A stretch of DNA of 34,103 nucleotides from Proteromonas lacertae (Eukaryota > Sar > Bigyra > Opalinata > Proteromonadidae), in contig NGBS01000964.1 in assembly GCA_002245135.1 (NCBI GenBank), forward strand, positions 1 through 34,103, given 5' to 3'. Position numbers and translations under genes: made by a program. Numbering within the stretch: position 1 is the stretch's first letter; every line of letters begins with the position of its first letter. This document shows positions 1 through 12,113 of this stretch, one piece after another. A model generated the notes under the pieces. That model searched no databases and was not told the origin of the DNA. It saw only the letters and a list, made by a program, of their open reading frames with translations.

Positions 1-837
1 TAGTATAAGCAGTTGAAAATCATGTAACCATAAAGCTTCAATCATAGATGGTATTATTATGTATTTTGAGCATGTTGTTATAATCACTGATGCTATACAG
101 CTCAAAATACTTTATGGTATTATACTTGTATTAAATGCTTTTAGTAGATTAATGTAATCTTTATATGTTTCTTTCTTCCATACTAATTATGATAGATAAT
201 TTCAATTCATCTTTGGTATAGCTTATTCATCAATATCAACATTTATAATATAATCTGAATTGTATTCTAATATTAAAATAAGACTCTACTATACCTAATT
301 TTTGAAATTGTTTAAGTTAGTTTTTGATTGTTATACTAACATCAAAAATATTTAGTTATTCCATCATTATTATTTTTTAAAGATGTTAAACACTAAGTTT
401 ATTTTTTATTGGATATTGCCATATTTCAATATGAATAATATTATTCATTCATTTATCATACACAATAATTTCATTATTCATTTCATTCATATTTTCATTT
501 CTTATCATAGCGAATTGTAAGATATTAACTCTCACATAACTATTGTATATCCCTATAATTGAATTTTATAGAATAAATGTATTATACTTGTATAGTTAGT
601 CAATTATAAATGTATTTTATAGATTCATATATTTATTAATTTGTTACTATGAATGTAAAAGGAATATTTGATCATACATTTTCTATAAATTCATTTTTGT
701 ATTTGTTATAAAATATTTTTATGATATGGAGAATGTTTAGTCTTCCTCCGCATAAATTCATAATTTAGAATTTATATTCCTAATTCCTTAAGTAAATACA
801 AATTATTATACATTAAAGAAATTATATTCATCAGGTA
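1..837. other. AT-rich stretch with no recognised gene
   Basis: I see no credible coding frame, RNA gene or element end here. The stretch is AT-rich with frequent stops in all frames. The only structure I can point to is a perfect 18-bp palindrome at 431-448, which is not remarkable in such biased DNA. The last five bases (833-837, AGGTA) are the left target duplication of the large element that starts at 838. Confidence 0.6.
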
Positions 838-941
838 TGTTGTGCGTCATTTGTCAGAGTTGGCCGTTTGCCTACCAGACACTTTCAAAACAAACTAAAT
901 ACATATTCTTACTTGTCTTGATGAAAAATTGTTACTTTTAT
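838..941 (+). repeat. Left terminal inverted repeat of the 12.8-kb unit
   Basis: The 104-bp arm starts TGTTGTGCGTCATTTGTC and matches the reverse complement of 13546-13649 with about eight differences, mostly transitions. The same sequence begins the MITE at 23259. The target duplication AGGTA abuts it at 833-837. Confidence 0.75.
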
Positions 942-1742
942 TTTAACATTTTGTATATGATAGACATGTCACGATATGACTTAATTAGTCTATGTAACAA
1001 ATTTATTTACATAATCTATTAATACATTTTAAGTACATGAATAATATAATATATTATCATACAACTCACTTCTGTTGTTGATATAATTAAAAAAATGTAA
1101 CTAAAAACTTGAATTTTCTTCCCTTATTTGTACGAAAATCAATATTTTGATATAAACACTTGTTTTATGTGCACATGTTTTTCATCTAAATCTATAATTT
1201 TAGTTACAAAGTTAATATCTACAATATAAACAGAAATACAATCTTTAATCGACATGATTCTCAAAGCTACAACAAATTAATGTATTTCATATTTCAATGC
1301 CTTCTATAAAAATCATTCATTTCAGTGTGTAGCCAATTACAATAGATTTTTAACACTTAGCTTCTTTTGTATAAATTACAAAATTATAATTTATGTGTTG
1401 TTTTTAGTTTTATGTAATAGTATCAATGATTATGAAATGATACACATAAGTCACAGAAGAAAATTGAGAAGTGAAAAATGTCTCCTAGACAAACGGCGTA
1501 TTTCTAAATCTTCTCACGCCGTTTGTCTAGGAGACACTTTTGATTTCTCATATTTCATATATGAGATAATCATAATATATTATTAACAAATATAACAAAA
1601 TTGAAATCAGAAAATAAGTTGAAACAACATTCAACTCAAATCTTTTTCCAAAATTGGTTTTTATGTTATGTGGATGTGTTTACCTAACAAACACATTGTA
1701 ATTATATAAAGATACTTTTTAGAATTTTTAAAGAAAATGAAA
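942..1742. other. AT-rich spacer inside the large unit
   Basis: No gene is supported here. A 63-codon plus-strand frame runs over the hairpin at 1480-1535 and has no protein-like features. The hairpin is the only structure of note. Confidence 0.5.
1480..1535. repeat. Perfect 20-bp inverted repeat with 16-nt loop
   Basis: Arms at 1480-1499 and 1516-1535 are exact reverse complements, and weaker symmetry continues about 15 bp outward on both sides. The right arm (ACGCCGTTTGTCTAGGAGAC) resembles the subterminal motif GCCRTTTGTCTAnnAGACAC of the 12.8-kb unit and the MITE. The structure therefore looks like two related element ends meeting, or a tiny foldback relic, rather than a transcription terminator. 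Confidence 0.7.
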
Positions 1743-3095
1743 TTATTTAAATCTATAAATGTTTCTTTTGTTGTAAATGTAAAATAAATTAGCTTTTTCT
1801 TCGTTATTTAAACTTTCAATACCTTCAATTAAATCATCAATGAAGTATTTTATATTAAAACTTTCTATATTTTGAATCTTTGTTATTTCCAAATTATTCA
1901 ATCTTGCTCCAAGAAAGAATAAACAGTAATATCCACAAGTTACAACATCTGTTTGATGAACTTTTGTATCTACTATTTCATATGATTCTAATTCACGATT
2001 GCAAGAATGAAAGAGTTGTTTAATATTCTTTATTACTATATTTCTTGGTTCTTTGCTCATATAAATTGCTAAACTGTCATATATTCTAAACATCATATAA
2101 TCATTAGGAACATAATCTACTTCCCATAAACTCCAATGACTTTGATTTGGATCACATACTGGAAAATAATAAATTCCTTTTTCACTTATCTTTTTTTTAT
2201 TATCCTTTTGCTTTTCATTTAAAAATACAACACCAGGATCAATAACATTCTTATTGTTGTTGGAAATATAATGTAATAAAAACAGGAATTCATCACCTTT
2301 TAGTTGATTGTTAATATTTAAATGACTCACCAATTCTTTACAATTTACTTCATATTTCGGTTGTTGATGTTGTCCATAGAATCTTACATGACCAATATCA
2401 TTATATCCTTTAATTTTCTTTACAAACAACAAACTATCATGAGTGTGATCATCATATGTAATTGATGCAACACTAGTATCTTTTCTATTTACCATTTTAC
2501 ATGCATATTTTAAAGTCATTGAATTACGCTCTATCAAAAGGTGTATATAGGTTTTGAATAGATCAATCATGAGAATAATATCAACATCGCTTATATATGG
2601 ATGATCTTCAGACATCTTTATCATTAGCATTACAGCAGCCAATATTTCTGTTGCTTCAGGAAAGTTAGTATTAACATTGGTCTTGGCAATCTTATATTGA
2701 GATATTATTTCACCTACACTTCTATCATATCTACCAATACGACGAATACCTTCTGCATAATCATCTTCACCAAATGAATCTATAACTTCGATTGTTTTAT
2801 TATCATGATGAATGATAACAGTGTAATAATTGTTACTATCTTTAGCTCTAATTATGAATGCTTCCATCTCTTTATTCATTATCATTTGTTTATCTTTACA
2901 TACGTAATAATGTTGATTTAAATTGTATAATTCCAATATGAAATGAATTTCATTTAATCCAAGTTGAATTTTTCCAATACTTTTTATAAATCTTTCAACA
3001 AATTCCAACTGATCATTAGTTAATGGATCCTTAATATCTTCTTCAGAAGTTCTAATACCAAATATATCATACACTGCATTCTTCTTTGGATTCAT
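1743..3095 (-). CDS. Ulp1-like (family C48) cysteine protease
   Basis: This is an intact 450-codon gene. The C-terminal third has the Ulp1/SENP layout: catalytic His at about residue 320 (SHWSLWEVD), Asp at about 340 (YDSLA), and Gln381 with Cys387 (HQTDVVTCGYYC). The Q-to-C spacing of six residues is typical of the family. Family members cut SUMO or similar ubiquitin-like tails. Copies carried by transposons are thought to process element or host proteins, and the substrate here is unknown. The roughly 290-residue N-terminal part is not recognised. The first ATG is used, but the frame stays open upstream as far as the hAT element inserted about 30 bp away, so the original start and promoter may lie beyond that insertion. 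The gene lies inside the 12.8-kb unit on the same strand as the integrase. Alternative: a host SUMO protease that was captured. Confidence 0.8.
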   Translation of the reverse strand: MNPKKNAVYDIFGIRTSEEDIKDPLTNDQLEFVERFIKSIGKIQLGLNEIHFILELYNLNQHYYVCKDKQMIMNKEMEAFIIRAKDSNNYYTVIIHHDNKTIEVIDSFGEDDYAEGIRRIGRYDRSVGEIISQYKIAKTNVNTNFPEATEILAAVMLMIKMSEDHPYISDVDIILMIDLFKTYIHLLIERNSMTLKYACKMVNRKDTSVASITYDDHTHDSLLFVKKIKGYNDIGHVRFYGQHQQPKYEVNCKELVSHLNINNQLKGDEFLFLLHYISNNNKNVIDPGVVFLNEKQKDNKKKISEKGIYYFPVCDPNQSHWSLWEVDYVPNDYMMFRIYDSLAIYMSKEPRNIVIKNIKQLFHSCNRELESYEIVDTKVHQTDVVTCGYYCLFFLGARLNNLEITKIQNIESFNIKYFIDDLIEGIESLNNEEKANLFYIYNKRNIYRFK

Positions 3096-3133
3096 TACTA
3101 TTTGCTGAAGTCTTTTTTCATAGGTGTTAATAT

Positions 3134-5025
3134 TAAGGTGCTAAAAACGGCGCCAGTTCTACGATATTTCTACGTTGCCGTGGTGCCGGTCGGCGCTGGG
3201 TTTCATAAAAAAATAAAAAAATAAAAAGTGAAGGGGGAGTGATATAAAGTATAAAAATGTATTGAAATTGCTATATAATGTAACTATAAAAAAATAATTA
3301 TCAAAAAATAATCTTTTTTCTTTTTTATGAGTTTTCTTTGTCAATCTGCTATATTTTTTGGACCAAAATTTAGAGATGGTATTGTATATAAAAGAAAATG
3401 CATCCTATGCAATTTTAACGTCAATATTGGTATTTATTTTATAATAGATATAATTAGGTACACAAAAGGATTCAAACACATCACACTTAAAAAGCCATCT
3501 AATGAAGAAACATAAATTTAGTGAAGAGTGTATTAAAAACAAAAATTTAATCCAACACTTTAATCAGACAACAATACCAACATACAGCAATATCAATAGA
3601 AAAATTCTTTACCAATACGTGGCAGCGTTACACATAGATTGTCGACATTTGCGATTTGGAGATGGATATGGGTTTAGTAGTTTTTTTAATAGATTACATA
3701 TAAAATTACCTACATATAAGCAAATATCAGATACAACCGATTCAATAATAACGGCAACAAGCGATAGTGCCAGTGACATGGTAGCAGCTATTAAGATGTG
3801 CTCCTTTATACATATACATTGTTTTAGTCATCGTTTACATAACGCATTATTAAGATCGGAAGTTATAATTAAAACATCTGTGAATAAATTTAGTAAACTC
3901 CTTGATCATTTAAACAGGAAGGACAATTTCTATGAAGAACTAAGGAAAGTTTTAATATTAAAATATAATCAAGAAAAGTTAAATACAATAACTGCCAAAA
4001 TACCAAGTGCTATAGATGTTAGATGGTTCTCTTGCTACGACATGCTTCAACATTTTGTTGAATCTTTTAATGATATAAGATCCTATATTCAAGTAAATAT
4101 TATTTTCAATTTAATTATTTTGTAATTATTAATAGGTTATTGATAAAGATTACACAGAAGAGTTCCCAAATAATAATGATTATGATTTAATTGTAGAAAT
4201 AGTAAAAATACTTAAACCCCTAATCGAATTACAGAAAAGGTTGATTCAAAGAAATCGATGTTCATTAACAATTATAATTAAAAGATTAAAAGTAGTTCAT
4301 AGAATACTTAATAATTATAAAGAAATGTATAGTTTAAGATTGAAAAAATCAATTAATGCAGCCGTAAGTGGTCTATGTTTAGAATATATTGAAGAGTTGC
4401 TTAAAAGATTTAGTAATACAGATAAATATAATTATTTATGTATAGAAAAATTTCCTTCTGAGGTAAAAGAATTAAAGATAGCATCATTGTTGAATCCATT
4501 AAATTATAAGTTGATGGTAAAAGATGATTACAGAGAGTTATTATATGAAGAAATCTGTTCAGTAATATCATTGACACACACAACAAATGCTGTAAAAAAC
4601 ATATATTAAAGTGATGAAAGTGAAGAAGATGAAGAATATTTATATTCCGATAATGTCGCATTAAAAAATATAGCGTTTGAAATATCTACAAGTTATATTA
4701 ATGATTGTAAGAAATATTGTGAAGAATATTATAAAACATTTGAAATAGAAATGTATGATAAATTTGACTGCTTATAGAAGCAACAGAATTTAGTTGTGAA
4801 AGTCTTTTTCATTATGGTTGTATGATAAATTCAGATTTTAGAACAAGATTAGAATCTACAACAGTTTCAAATACATTATTTCTAATAGGAAATAGAAAAG
4901 AAATGTTTGATATATTAAATAACATAACTGATTAAATATTATATACTTATTATGTTTTATTTTCTTTAAGTACAGGAGGCGCTGGCGGTGGATGCCTGCC
5001 TAGGGGGGAGGCGCCAAACACCTTA
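3134..5025 (+). mobile_element. hAT transposon with 8-bp target duplication (defective)
   Basis: The 1892-bp element is flanked by exact 8-bp direct repeats GTTAATAT at 3126-3133 and 5026-5033. Its ends are imperfect inverted repeats: TAAGGTGCT at the left and TAAGGTGTT on the reverse strand at the right, each followed by a GGCGCC box. Eight-bp duplications and YARNG-type ends are hAT marks. GC-rich subterminal blocks (3145-3200 and 4975-5015) stand out from the AT-rich interior. The element landed just upstream of the Ulp1 gene inside the 12.8-kb unit, so it arrived later than that unit. The exact duplication implies little decay of the flanks, although the transposase inside is broken. Confidence 0.85.
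3378..4940 (+). pseudogene. hAT transposase, decayed
   Basis: The gene is in several frames. A small Cys/His-rich start resembling a BED finger lies near 3378-3515. A 207-codon block follows at 3502-4125, a 122-codon block at 4241-4609, and shorter pieces run to about 4940. Recognisable hAT motifs in the 207-codon block are DSASDM with the catalytic-region Asp (about 3760), the CFSHRLHNAL signature (about 3820) and DVRWFSCYDML (about 4015), all in family order. The segment between the finger and DSASDM is too short for a full catalytic N-lobe, and I do not see the C-terminal dimerisation block (ERxFS) at the end. The product cannot be an active transposase. It is ordinary cut-and-paste DNA transposon debris. 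Confidence 0.75.
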
Positions 5026-5033
5026 GTTAATAT

Positions 5034-5454
5034 CCTTTTTTTTAGGATTAGGATGAATCTATTTAATATAAATTATCATCAAATATACTAGTATTTTGTC
5101 TGCTGTTTTCTTCATATTCTCTAATAATTCTGATGAAACTTCAAGCTTTATTAAAGGTGTAGATGATACTAATGGAATTTGCATGTTTTCATTTCTATTC
5201 ATTAGATAGCAATAATTTAATAATATACACTAAATATTGCTTTTTATTAACTTTATCATCTCTAACTAATGCTAGACTCTTTTCATCTTGGCACATCTTT
5301 CTTTTCACAGCTGTAATAACCACATCTCCATGTTCTGGATTAACTAGTTTATTTCCTAATTTGTTAATGGAATCATCTCTCATTTTGTTATTATATTTGA
5401 AGTTTCTTTCGTTTATATAATCTTGAAACTGTTATATGATATTTCCATTTTGTG
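5034..5454 (-). other. Spacer downstream of integrase with a 62-codon frame
   Basis: The only coding-like frame is 62 codons on the minus strand at 5195-5383. It is charged at its start and follows directly after the integrase on the same strand, so it may be part of the same element. I do not recognise it and assign no function. The bases next to 5034 are the right-hand side of the hAT target site. Confidence 0.3.
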
Positions 5455-6656
5455 TTATATCTTTTTGATTCTTTCTTTATAATCTTCTTCTTCCATTATT
5501 GTTACTTCACCATTACCACTATTGCCACCATCATCACTATTATCGCTATCATTACCATCTTCATCTACATCTATAACATGATCAGATCCACCATTATTGC
5601 CATTAACGCCTTTAGCACCTTCTTCTTCTTCATATTCACTGTCTGCTTTAACTTCTTCGCCATCACTGTCATCATTACCATCATTATTATCACCTTCTAT
5701 ATTAGTATAATCTGGTTTAAACTTCTTATTCTGAATCATCAACTCTTTCATGTCCATAAAGAATAAGGATCTTCCTTTACAATTTGTTCTTCTGCATCTA
5801 TGATTATTAATTATTTCTGTTATTCTTTCCAAGCATTCAGTCCAATAAACATCAGGATTATCAACCTTCATAGCTGCTATCTTTTCTTTAATGAATCTAT
5901 TATATCTCTCCACTTTACCATTGCACTGTGGGTGTCTTGGCTTGCTATGCGCGATTATAATACCATATTTACTAAGCATATCTTTCATTAAAGCATTTTT
6001 GAATTCTTTACCATTATCCATCTGCATAATTTCAGGAGGGCCAAAGATTCTTATAAAAGATTGTACATTTTTCACTGTTTCTTTATCTGTTTTGCGTTTC
6101 TGGGCATATAACATGATAAAATTAGAATAATGGTCGATGACAGTTAAGATATAATGGTAGAGATCTTCTTCTTTTATGTTCGTGTAATCTTCATTACAAT
6201 TGTCCATTTCTACAAGATCAATCAAAACTCTTTCTCTAGGTCTTGTAACAACAATAGGATGTGTTGGTTGTACTCTTTTAGCCTCCTTAAGTTTAATACA
6301 ATCATAGCAGGTTGTCAAATAAGCTCTAATCATCTTTCTGTTAATACCATAATAACCATGAACTATATCATTAATTACATCTCTTAAAGATGATTCTTTA
6401 CAATGGCATTATCTCTATGTAACTTGTCTAAGAAGTCGAATGAATCTTCCAATTTAATGACTTCTCTTCCTTTAAAATACAGTTTACCTGTAGATTCATC
6501 GCAAGTGTAATAGCCTCTATTGGCTGAAGTTCCAGCTAAATCATGAAAGAACTTGTACTTATTCTTATCAAAAGCTGCACAATCACGAGTCTTTTTATTG
6601 TTCTTTCCCTTCGGCTTTACCACCTTCTCTGGTTGGTCATTTTTTGTCAGTAGCAC
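5455..6656 (-). pseudogene. Integrase remnant (gypsy/Ginger/Maverick type)
   Basis: This is a fossil integrase of the large element. The main 292-codon frame holds an rve core with the D-D-35-E triad: Asp39 in LIDLVEMD, Asp106 in MQMDNGKEF and Glu142 in NGKVERYN. A His/Cys zinc-binding N-terminal region precedes it; TTCYDCI gives the Cys pair. An acidic, Asn/Gly/Asp-rich tail of about 80 residues follows. Such integrases cut and join element ends to target DNA. They are shared by LTR elements, Ginger transposons and Mavericks. The TGTTG termini and 5-bp duplications favour Ginger. The gene is broken, about once, in what can be seen. The acidic tail is unusual, since chromodomain or GPY/F modules are more common at that position. 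Confidence 0.75.
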
Positions 6657-7480
6657 CTTTATCTTCTCATAATAAAGAGTTTTATGATCGCTCTTTATGA
6701 CGCTTTCTAGATTTAGAATGTCAGACCTATGATAGAGATTATAATAGGAATAGATAGAATGATATATATTTATAGAAATTATAGTAGTAGAATAGCTTTT
6801 ATAGATATTTTACTGTGTTATTTTATAATACTCTTACCCCCCCAAAAAAAAAATGATTCATTATTTAAGATGTAAGTGTAACAATATATATAAAAATATA
6901 TCTTCTTTTTTCTTTTCTTTTGACTATTTTAAATTCTACCAATGTAATAATTTACCAATCATTCATTACAATTGTTATATGTGTTGTATTATTATAGTAA
7001 TCATTCAATACAATTTACCAATAATTCTTTTTATTTATATAAATTCTGATTATTGAAAATGTATTTTTCATCAATTTGGTAATAATATTTCTAGAAGAAG
7101 AAAGAATAATTATCATCTTATTCTACTATAATTCTTCTAAAACCATTATCAACGCTATTCCACTTTCATTTTTTTATTTGTATTTTTCATTTAATTTCTT
7201 TTCTTTCTCATATCATATTTTCAATCTTTGCTTCATCTTGGGCACCAAATACTATCTCATCATATTGATCTTCAAATCTTGCTAAATTCATTATAAAGAT
7301 ATTATCTAATGTAAATGTCTTGGTTATTTCAATTATCTTTAAAGTTTTGAATTAATATTAAACTCTCTTTGAAATTATCAATCACTTCATAATATACTAG
7401 AATTTTCATAAACAAAGTCTCTTATACGTTTATAAATTGTATAAATATGGGATATGGAGTAATGGGTAGTTTGAATAACA
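6657..7480. other. AT-rich spacer between integrase and HYDIN remnant
   Basis: No gene is supported. A C7A10 homopolymer run lies at 6837-6853. Minus-strand fragments between 7100 and 7480 look faintly coding but match nothing I can name. The boundary between the transposon part and the HYDIN part of the unit must lie here. Confidence 0.4.
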
Positions 7481-10400
7481 TCTCAGTATTTAATAATTCT
7501 TCTATCTTTTCATTCAACTTTTGTTTATTGAATATTTTCTACTGCAAATGCCACAGTATCTACTGTTTGAGTTTCACCTGCTTCAATATCGATTTGGGTT
7601 GGTTCTATTGTGAATATTCCATCATTATTTTTCATTGACAAATCAACTGTTGTAGAAAATATTCCATTATTACTGAATTGAATTGTTTCACAATTACTAG
7701 CTTTTAAAGATGGATTGTTTTCTCTCATATTTATGTTTTTGCCTATTAATAACTGACCAAATTCATAATATCCTTTGTTCTTAATTTATCTCTTACTTAT
7801 TATTTGTTGTTCATTCTTTTGTTTTATTGATTTCATAAATATATCTTTCGGATTTTGATTAATTTTTGGATAATCACAAATACCACTGATTAGAACTTCA
7901 TACGTTTTATCTTTATTAACTACCTCAAAGTGGAAACAATAGTTTAATTTACCAGTTTCTAATTATTCAAATGTTACTTTCAATGGCAATTCTTCATCAG
8001 GTTCTAATTTCCATCTTGTGGCATTATTTTCATCTATTAATTTATAATTACTTGTTGGTATTAAGGGTTTTCTTGGAATTTGCTTCTTAACTAATTGGAA
8101 TACTACTGGAGGTGGAACTTTCCAATCTCCATATGTATTAAACAATGGAACTGTTTCTTTGATTTCTTGAATCATTATATCAATATCACTTTCACCATTG
8201 TTATTGATTATATCACATAATAAACCAACTCCAAATGGTGAAGGTGGTGGTGGTTTTTCTTTTTTACCTTTCTATGAGTTTTTATCTCCTTTCTTATCAA
8301 TTGATTTACTTCTTTTTCCTCCTTTCTTTGGATCAGATAAAGCTGATCTTTCTTCTACTACTGGTTCTGGTTCTTCAGGTGGTGGTAATTCCACTGCCAA
8401 TTTATCACCTACATTTCTTACTTCAGTTTGAATTACATTATAATCTTTATATTATACAATAAGTTATTCCTCCTTGTACTTTGATTGGAATTGCTAAATC
8501 ATATCTTCCATAAGGTAAATCAGATTTCGCTGTAATACTAGCTGTAAATGTCACTGTTGAACTTTCTAGTAATCTTTTCACTTCATCTGGAGTTAATGTA
8601 TATCCACTCTCTTTTAAAGTTCTTCTTTCTATTCCGAAATTCACTGGTAAATTACCTATGTTAGTTATTGTAAATGTCTTCATCTTACTATCAATTCGAA
8701 CTACATTACCAAAATCTACTACAACCTAAATGTAAATTAGATATTTTCTTATTCGCCATTTTTGTTGTTTTGCCTGTTTTATTACTGATATTTGTTAAAC
8801 CAGTTTCAGGTGTTTTTGTGGTTTTATCAACTACTCCTTCACTTTTTGAACCATTTACAGATGTTCCATTTAATTCTTTCTCTTTTCGAGCTAAACATAA
8901 ATCAGCAGGATTTTGATTGTTTATTTCATCTAATAATAAATCAATATAATATAATCTTAATGCTTTAAATTCTCTATCAACTGTGATTTGTAATCCTGTT
9001 GTATTCTTTCCTGAAGGTAATTTGTTCGTATTTGTTCGTATTTATCATTCTGTTGTAAATTCTTACTTCTGACAGAAACTGATTTTTGACTATTTACTCT
9101 TGCAGATCGCTGTTTCTTGTTTTCATCTTTTCTTTTTCTTTACATTTTTCTTCTTCTGCATTTGTATTTGCTATTGTTGGTTCTTCACTATGTGGTGCTA
9201 ATTCTCCTTCTAGTTTCGGTTCTGGTGGTAATTCTTTTAACCATGTGTTGGTGAATTAACTGGAACTCCATCTACAATTATTGGCTTTTCAGCTTCAACT
9301 GGTTTTTCTTTTTCTTCTTCTGTTGATGGTTGTTCTGGTTTTTGTTGTTGTGTTTCTTCTCCTTCAGTATTTACTGTATTATTATTACTTTCATCTATTG
9401 AAGATTCTACTACTTCAGGTAAAGATAGTTGTTGTTTGATTGGTGATGGTAAAGCTGGGAATGATAATGGATGTTCTGTATTGGATAATTCAATCAATCT
9501 ATCAGCTTCTTCTAAGTAATATTCCCAATTATCTGGTATTCAGCATCATTCGCTTTGATATTTGCATAAATACCTGTTATATAAAGTAGAAAATCTATTG
9601 GAACTTAATGAGCTATTTCTATTACTAATTTCTCTATTACTGAATCTGGAATTCCTACTCTCATTTTAACAGAGATTCTTTGTTGACCATGAGATGGAAT
9701 TAATCCATTACATGGTGAAACACCAACTAAACCAGGTCGAGATACATTATCAGTTGAAATTTTAAATGGAAAATCTACTGAACCTGTATTAAATATATGA
9801 AAATCTCTTTCTTTTACTTTCATATAAGGAATTCTACCAAAATCAATATTTTGTTTATCCAATCTATAAGATAAGACTGAACTTTCACCTTTCATTTTGA
9901 TATTATAAACTGGTCCTCCATCTACATAACATTTACCCAATGCTCTTGATAATACATGTGGTATTCCAGAATATCTCAATTCCATTTCTTCACATTCACC
10001 TAGTTGTAAAATACTTTGAATTGGAGTGATTTCAAATACTTAATTGATTGGAGATGTTTGATTTTTAGTTTCATCTATTTCTAATTCCCAATGATAAGGA
10101 CAAGGAATTGTTCGACGATTTTCAGTTGAAAATAATAATGTTCTTTGAGAATTATTCAATATACAATCAAAATTGAAATCATTTTGAGATAACCATGGAA
10201 TTGAATCTTTCTGAGGATGATCTTCATATCTTATATTCTAAATACCATTTATTTCAAAGGATATTTTATCATCTTTATAATTTGGATCAAATTCTACTGT
10301 CACATTCATTGATTCATTTGGTTCTAAATGGAATTCATTCATACTCAATAATAATGGAGCTGCTATACTTATTATCGCATCTAAACTCAATGTTGATATA

Positions 10401-12075
10401 TTCTTAAATACAACTGTCTTACTTTGAACTTCGATTTTCTCTTCAGAACATTGAATTAATGGATTCATAAAGTTCACTTTTACTTCGGTTTCTTTTGCTT
10501 CATTATTTCTTATTTCTCCATCAAATTTCCTCAAACAAGAAAACATTTCCATCACTTCACAGGGTTTTTCACAACTTCCAGATGTTACAAAATTTCAAGC
10601 AGTATTGGGTTTTAATTCGATTGCATTGGGAGTTATTGTAAATATAGCTTCATAAGGTTTGAATTCATTTCACTTTCCATCTTTGATTTATTGGCTTTAA
10701 AAGATTTTTCTTTTTCTACTGCAGTTAATTTATCCAAGTTAATCTTTGACTTCTTAAACCTCGATTTTCTAATAAAAAAATCTCTTTCGATTGTTCTGTT
10801 TGTGAATTGATCACCAAAATCAATTACATCTACTGGATCTTCTCAAAATATTGTTGTTATTAAACATTTAGCTGTAACTGGAAGAATTGCGCTATCTCCT
10901 TCAGTTGCTGCTATGTATATTGTATCTTTATAAGCTAATACATCTTCCAACATGCAACTAACTACTATCTTTTGAGATTCTCCACTTTGTAATATACCAT
11001 CAACTATATCAGTATTAAAATAAAATCCTCGTTCAAAATCTAATTTATAAAAAGCTGGAATTGAAGTTGGATTAGTTATTGTAAATTCTTTTGTATGAGT
11101 ATCTAAACAAGTTATATCACCAAATTTTATATGATTTAAATTTGATTTTATCACTGGTCCAAGTCCATTTGCTTCTAATACTAATGCTAATGGAGGATAT
11201 TGACTGCCAATTATTTGAATATATAATGGAATTCTCATATCACCTAATTTCTCAGGATTTAATTAAACTTTAATCATTTGAGTTGCCATTGGACAAATTA
11301 CGCCTTTAACTGGATCAGGGAAATAACTACCAATTGATTTACTTCTTTCATCTTGTTCTGTTTTCAAATTGAGCATATAAATTGGATTTATTCTTTAATG
11401 TTAAAGTTCAATAATAAGTATATCTTAAATAACAATCTCCATATTTCAATGATTCTTCTAATAATTCTACTTCAGCTACTCGACATTCAGCACTTATTGG
11501 AATTGTTAATAAAGCTTCACCTACACTTTCAATATCAATTGCTAAACAATAATCATATACTTTTATTGTTTGAGATATGAAATTGATTTTGATTTTCTCT
11601 TCTCCTTCTGGTAATACTGTTGCTAGTGCTTGAATTATTTCGAATTCTTTGTTTAAGTAATTACCATCTTGAGGAACTCGCAAATTGAATATAAATGGAA
11701 CAGAGGAAGTATTTCTTAATATCAAATCAGTTGAGTTTAAAAACGCATAACTTACAATACCAAAATCTAGTTTATTCTTATTAAAGAAGAATGTTGGACC
11801 AACTACATGTCCTTTTATTGTTAATACCACATTATTAGTTGCTCCTTTTAATGCAAATTCAAAATGATCACTAAATTCACCAAGAGTTGAACTTGTATAA
11901 GATACTTCGATTGTTACACTTTATTCTATATCTAATTCACCTTGGTGGAGTAAATATTACATTTGGTTTAATTGATCCTTCATTGGTAAGTGATACTTCA
12001 TATCGATGTGTTGAATTAATAAATATATCACCAATATCTAATACATCATAAAATGTTTGAGAGGTTTAAATTGAT
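7481..12075 (-). pseudogene. HYDIN: HYDIN homologue, decayed internal fragment
   Basis: Minus-strand blocks at about 12075-11950, 11890-11408, 11238-10843, 10555-10238, 9985-9605, 9497-9237, 8683-8447, 8175-7963 and 7728-7525 follow the order of animal HYDIN. Recognisable blocks are KGHVVGPTFFFN followed by LDFGIVSY, then IIGSQYPPLAL, the FKNISTLSLD block ending VEFDPNY, GGPVYNIKMKGE with IDFGRIPY, FTITNIGNLPVNF and PPPVVFQLV. These are ASH/MSP-like beta-sandwich repeats. HYDIN sits in the central-pair apparatus of motile axonemes. At least eight frame changes or stops separate the blocks, and the segment matching the kinase-like middle of animal HYDIN is shortened to a Glu/Pro-rich linker. 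Neither end of the gene is present. It lies inside the TIRs of the 12.8-kb unit, so it is either captured host sequence or host DNA the unit enclosed. The identification is firm and function is lost. Confidence 0.9.
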
Positions 12076-12113
12076 TTTTACTAAATTGATTTTTTAATAA
12101 TAATAATAATAAT

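Noticed and set aside
431-448. Perfect 18-bp AT palindrome
   Set aside because: It is expected by chance in AT-biased sequence and has no neighbours of interest.
837-1022. 61-codon plus-strand frame
   Set aside because: It overlaps the left TIR of the large element and has no protein-like pattern.
5452-5766. Plus-strand 104-codon frame rich in Ile/Phe/Thr, looking like a membrane protein
   Set aside because: It is the antisense of the acidic tail of the integrase remnant.
6837-6853. C7A10 homopolymer run as a slippage or origin signal
   Set aside because: There is no gene or repeat context, and homopolymers are common in such DNA.
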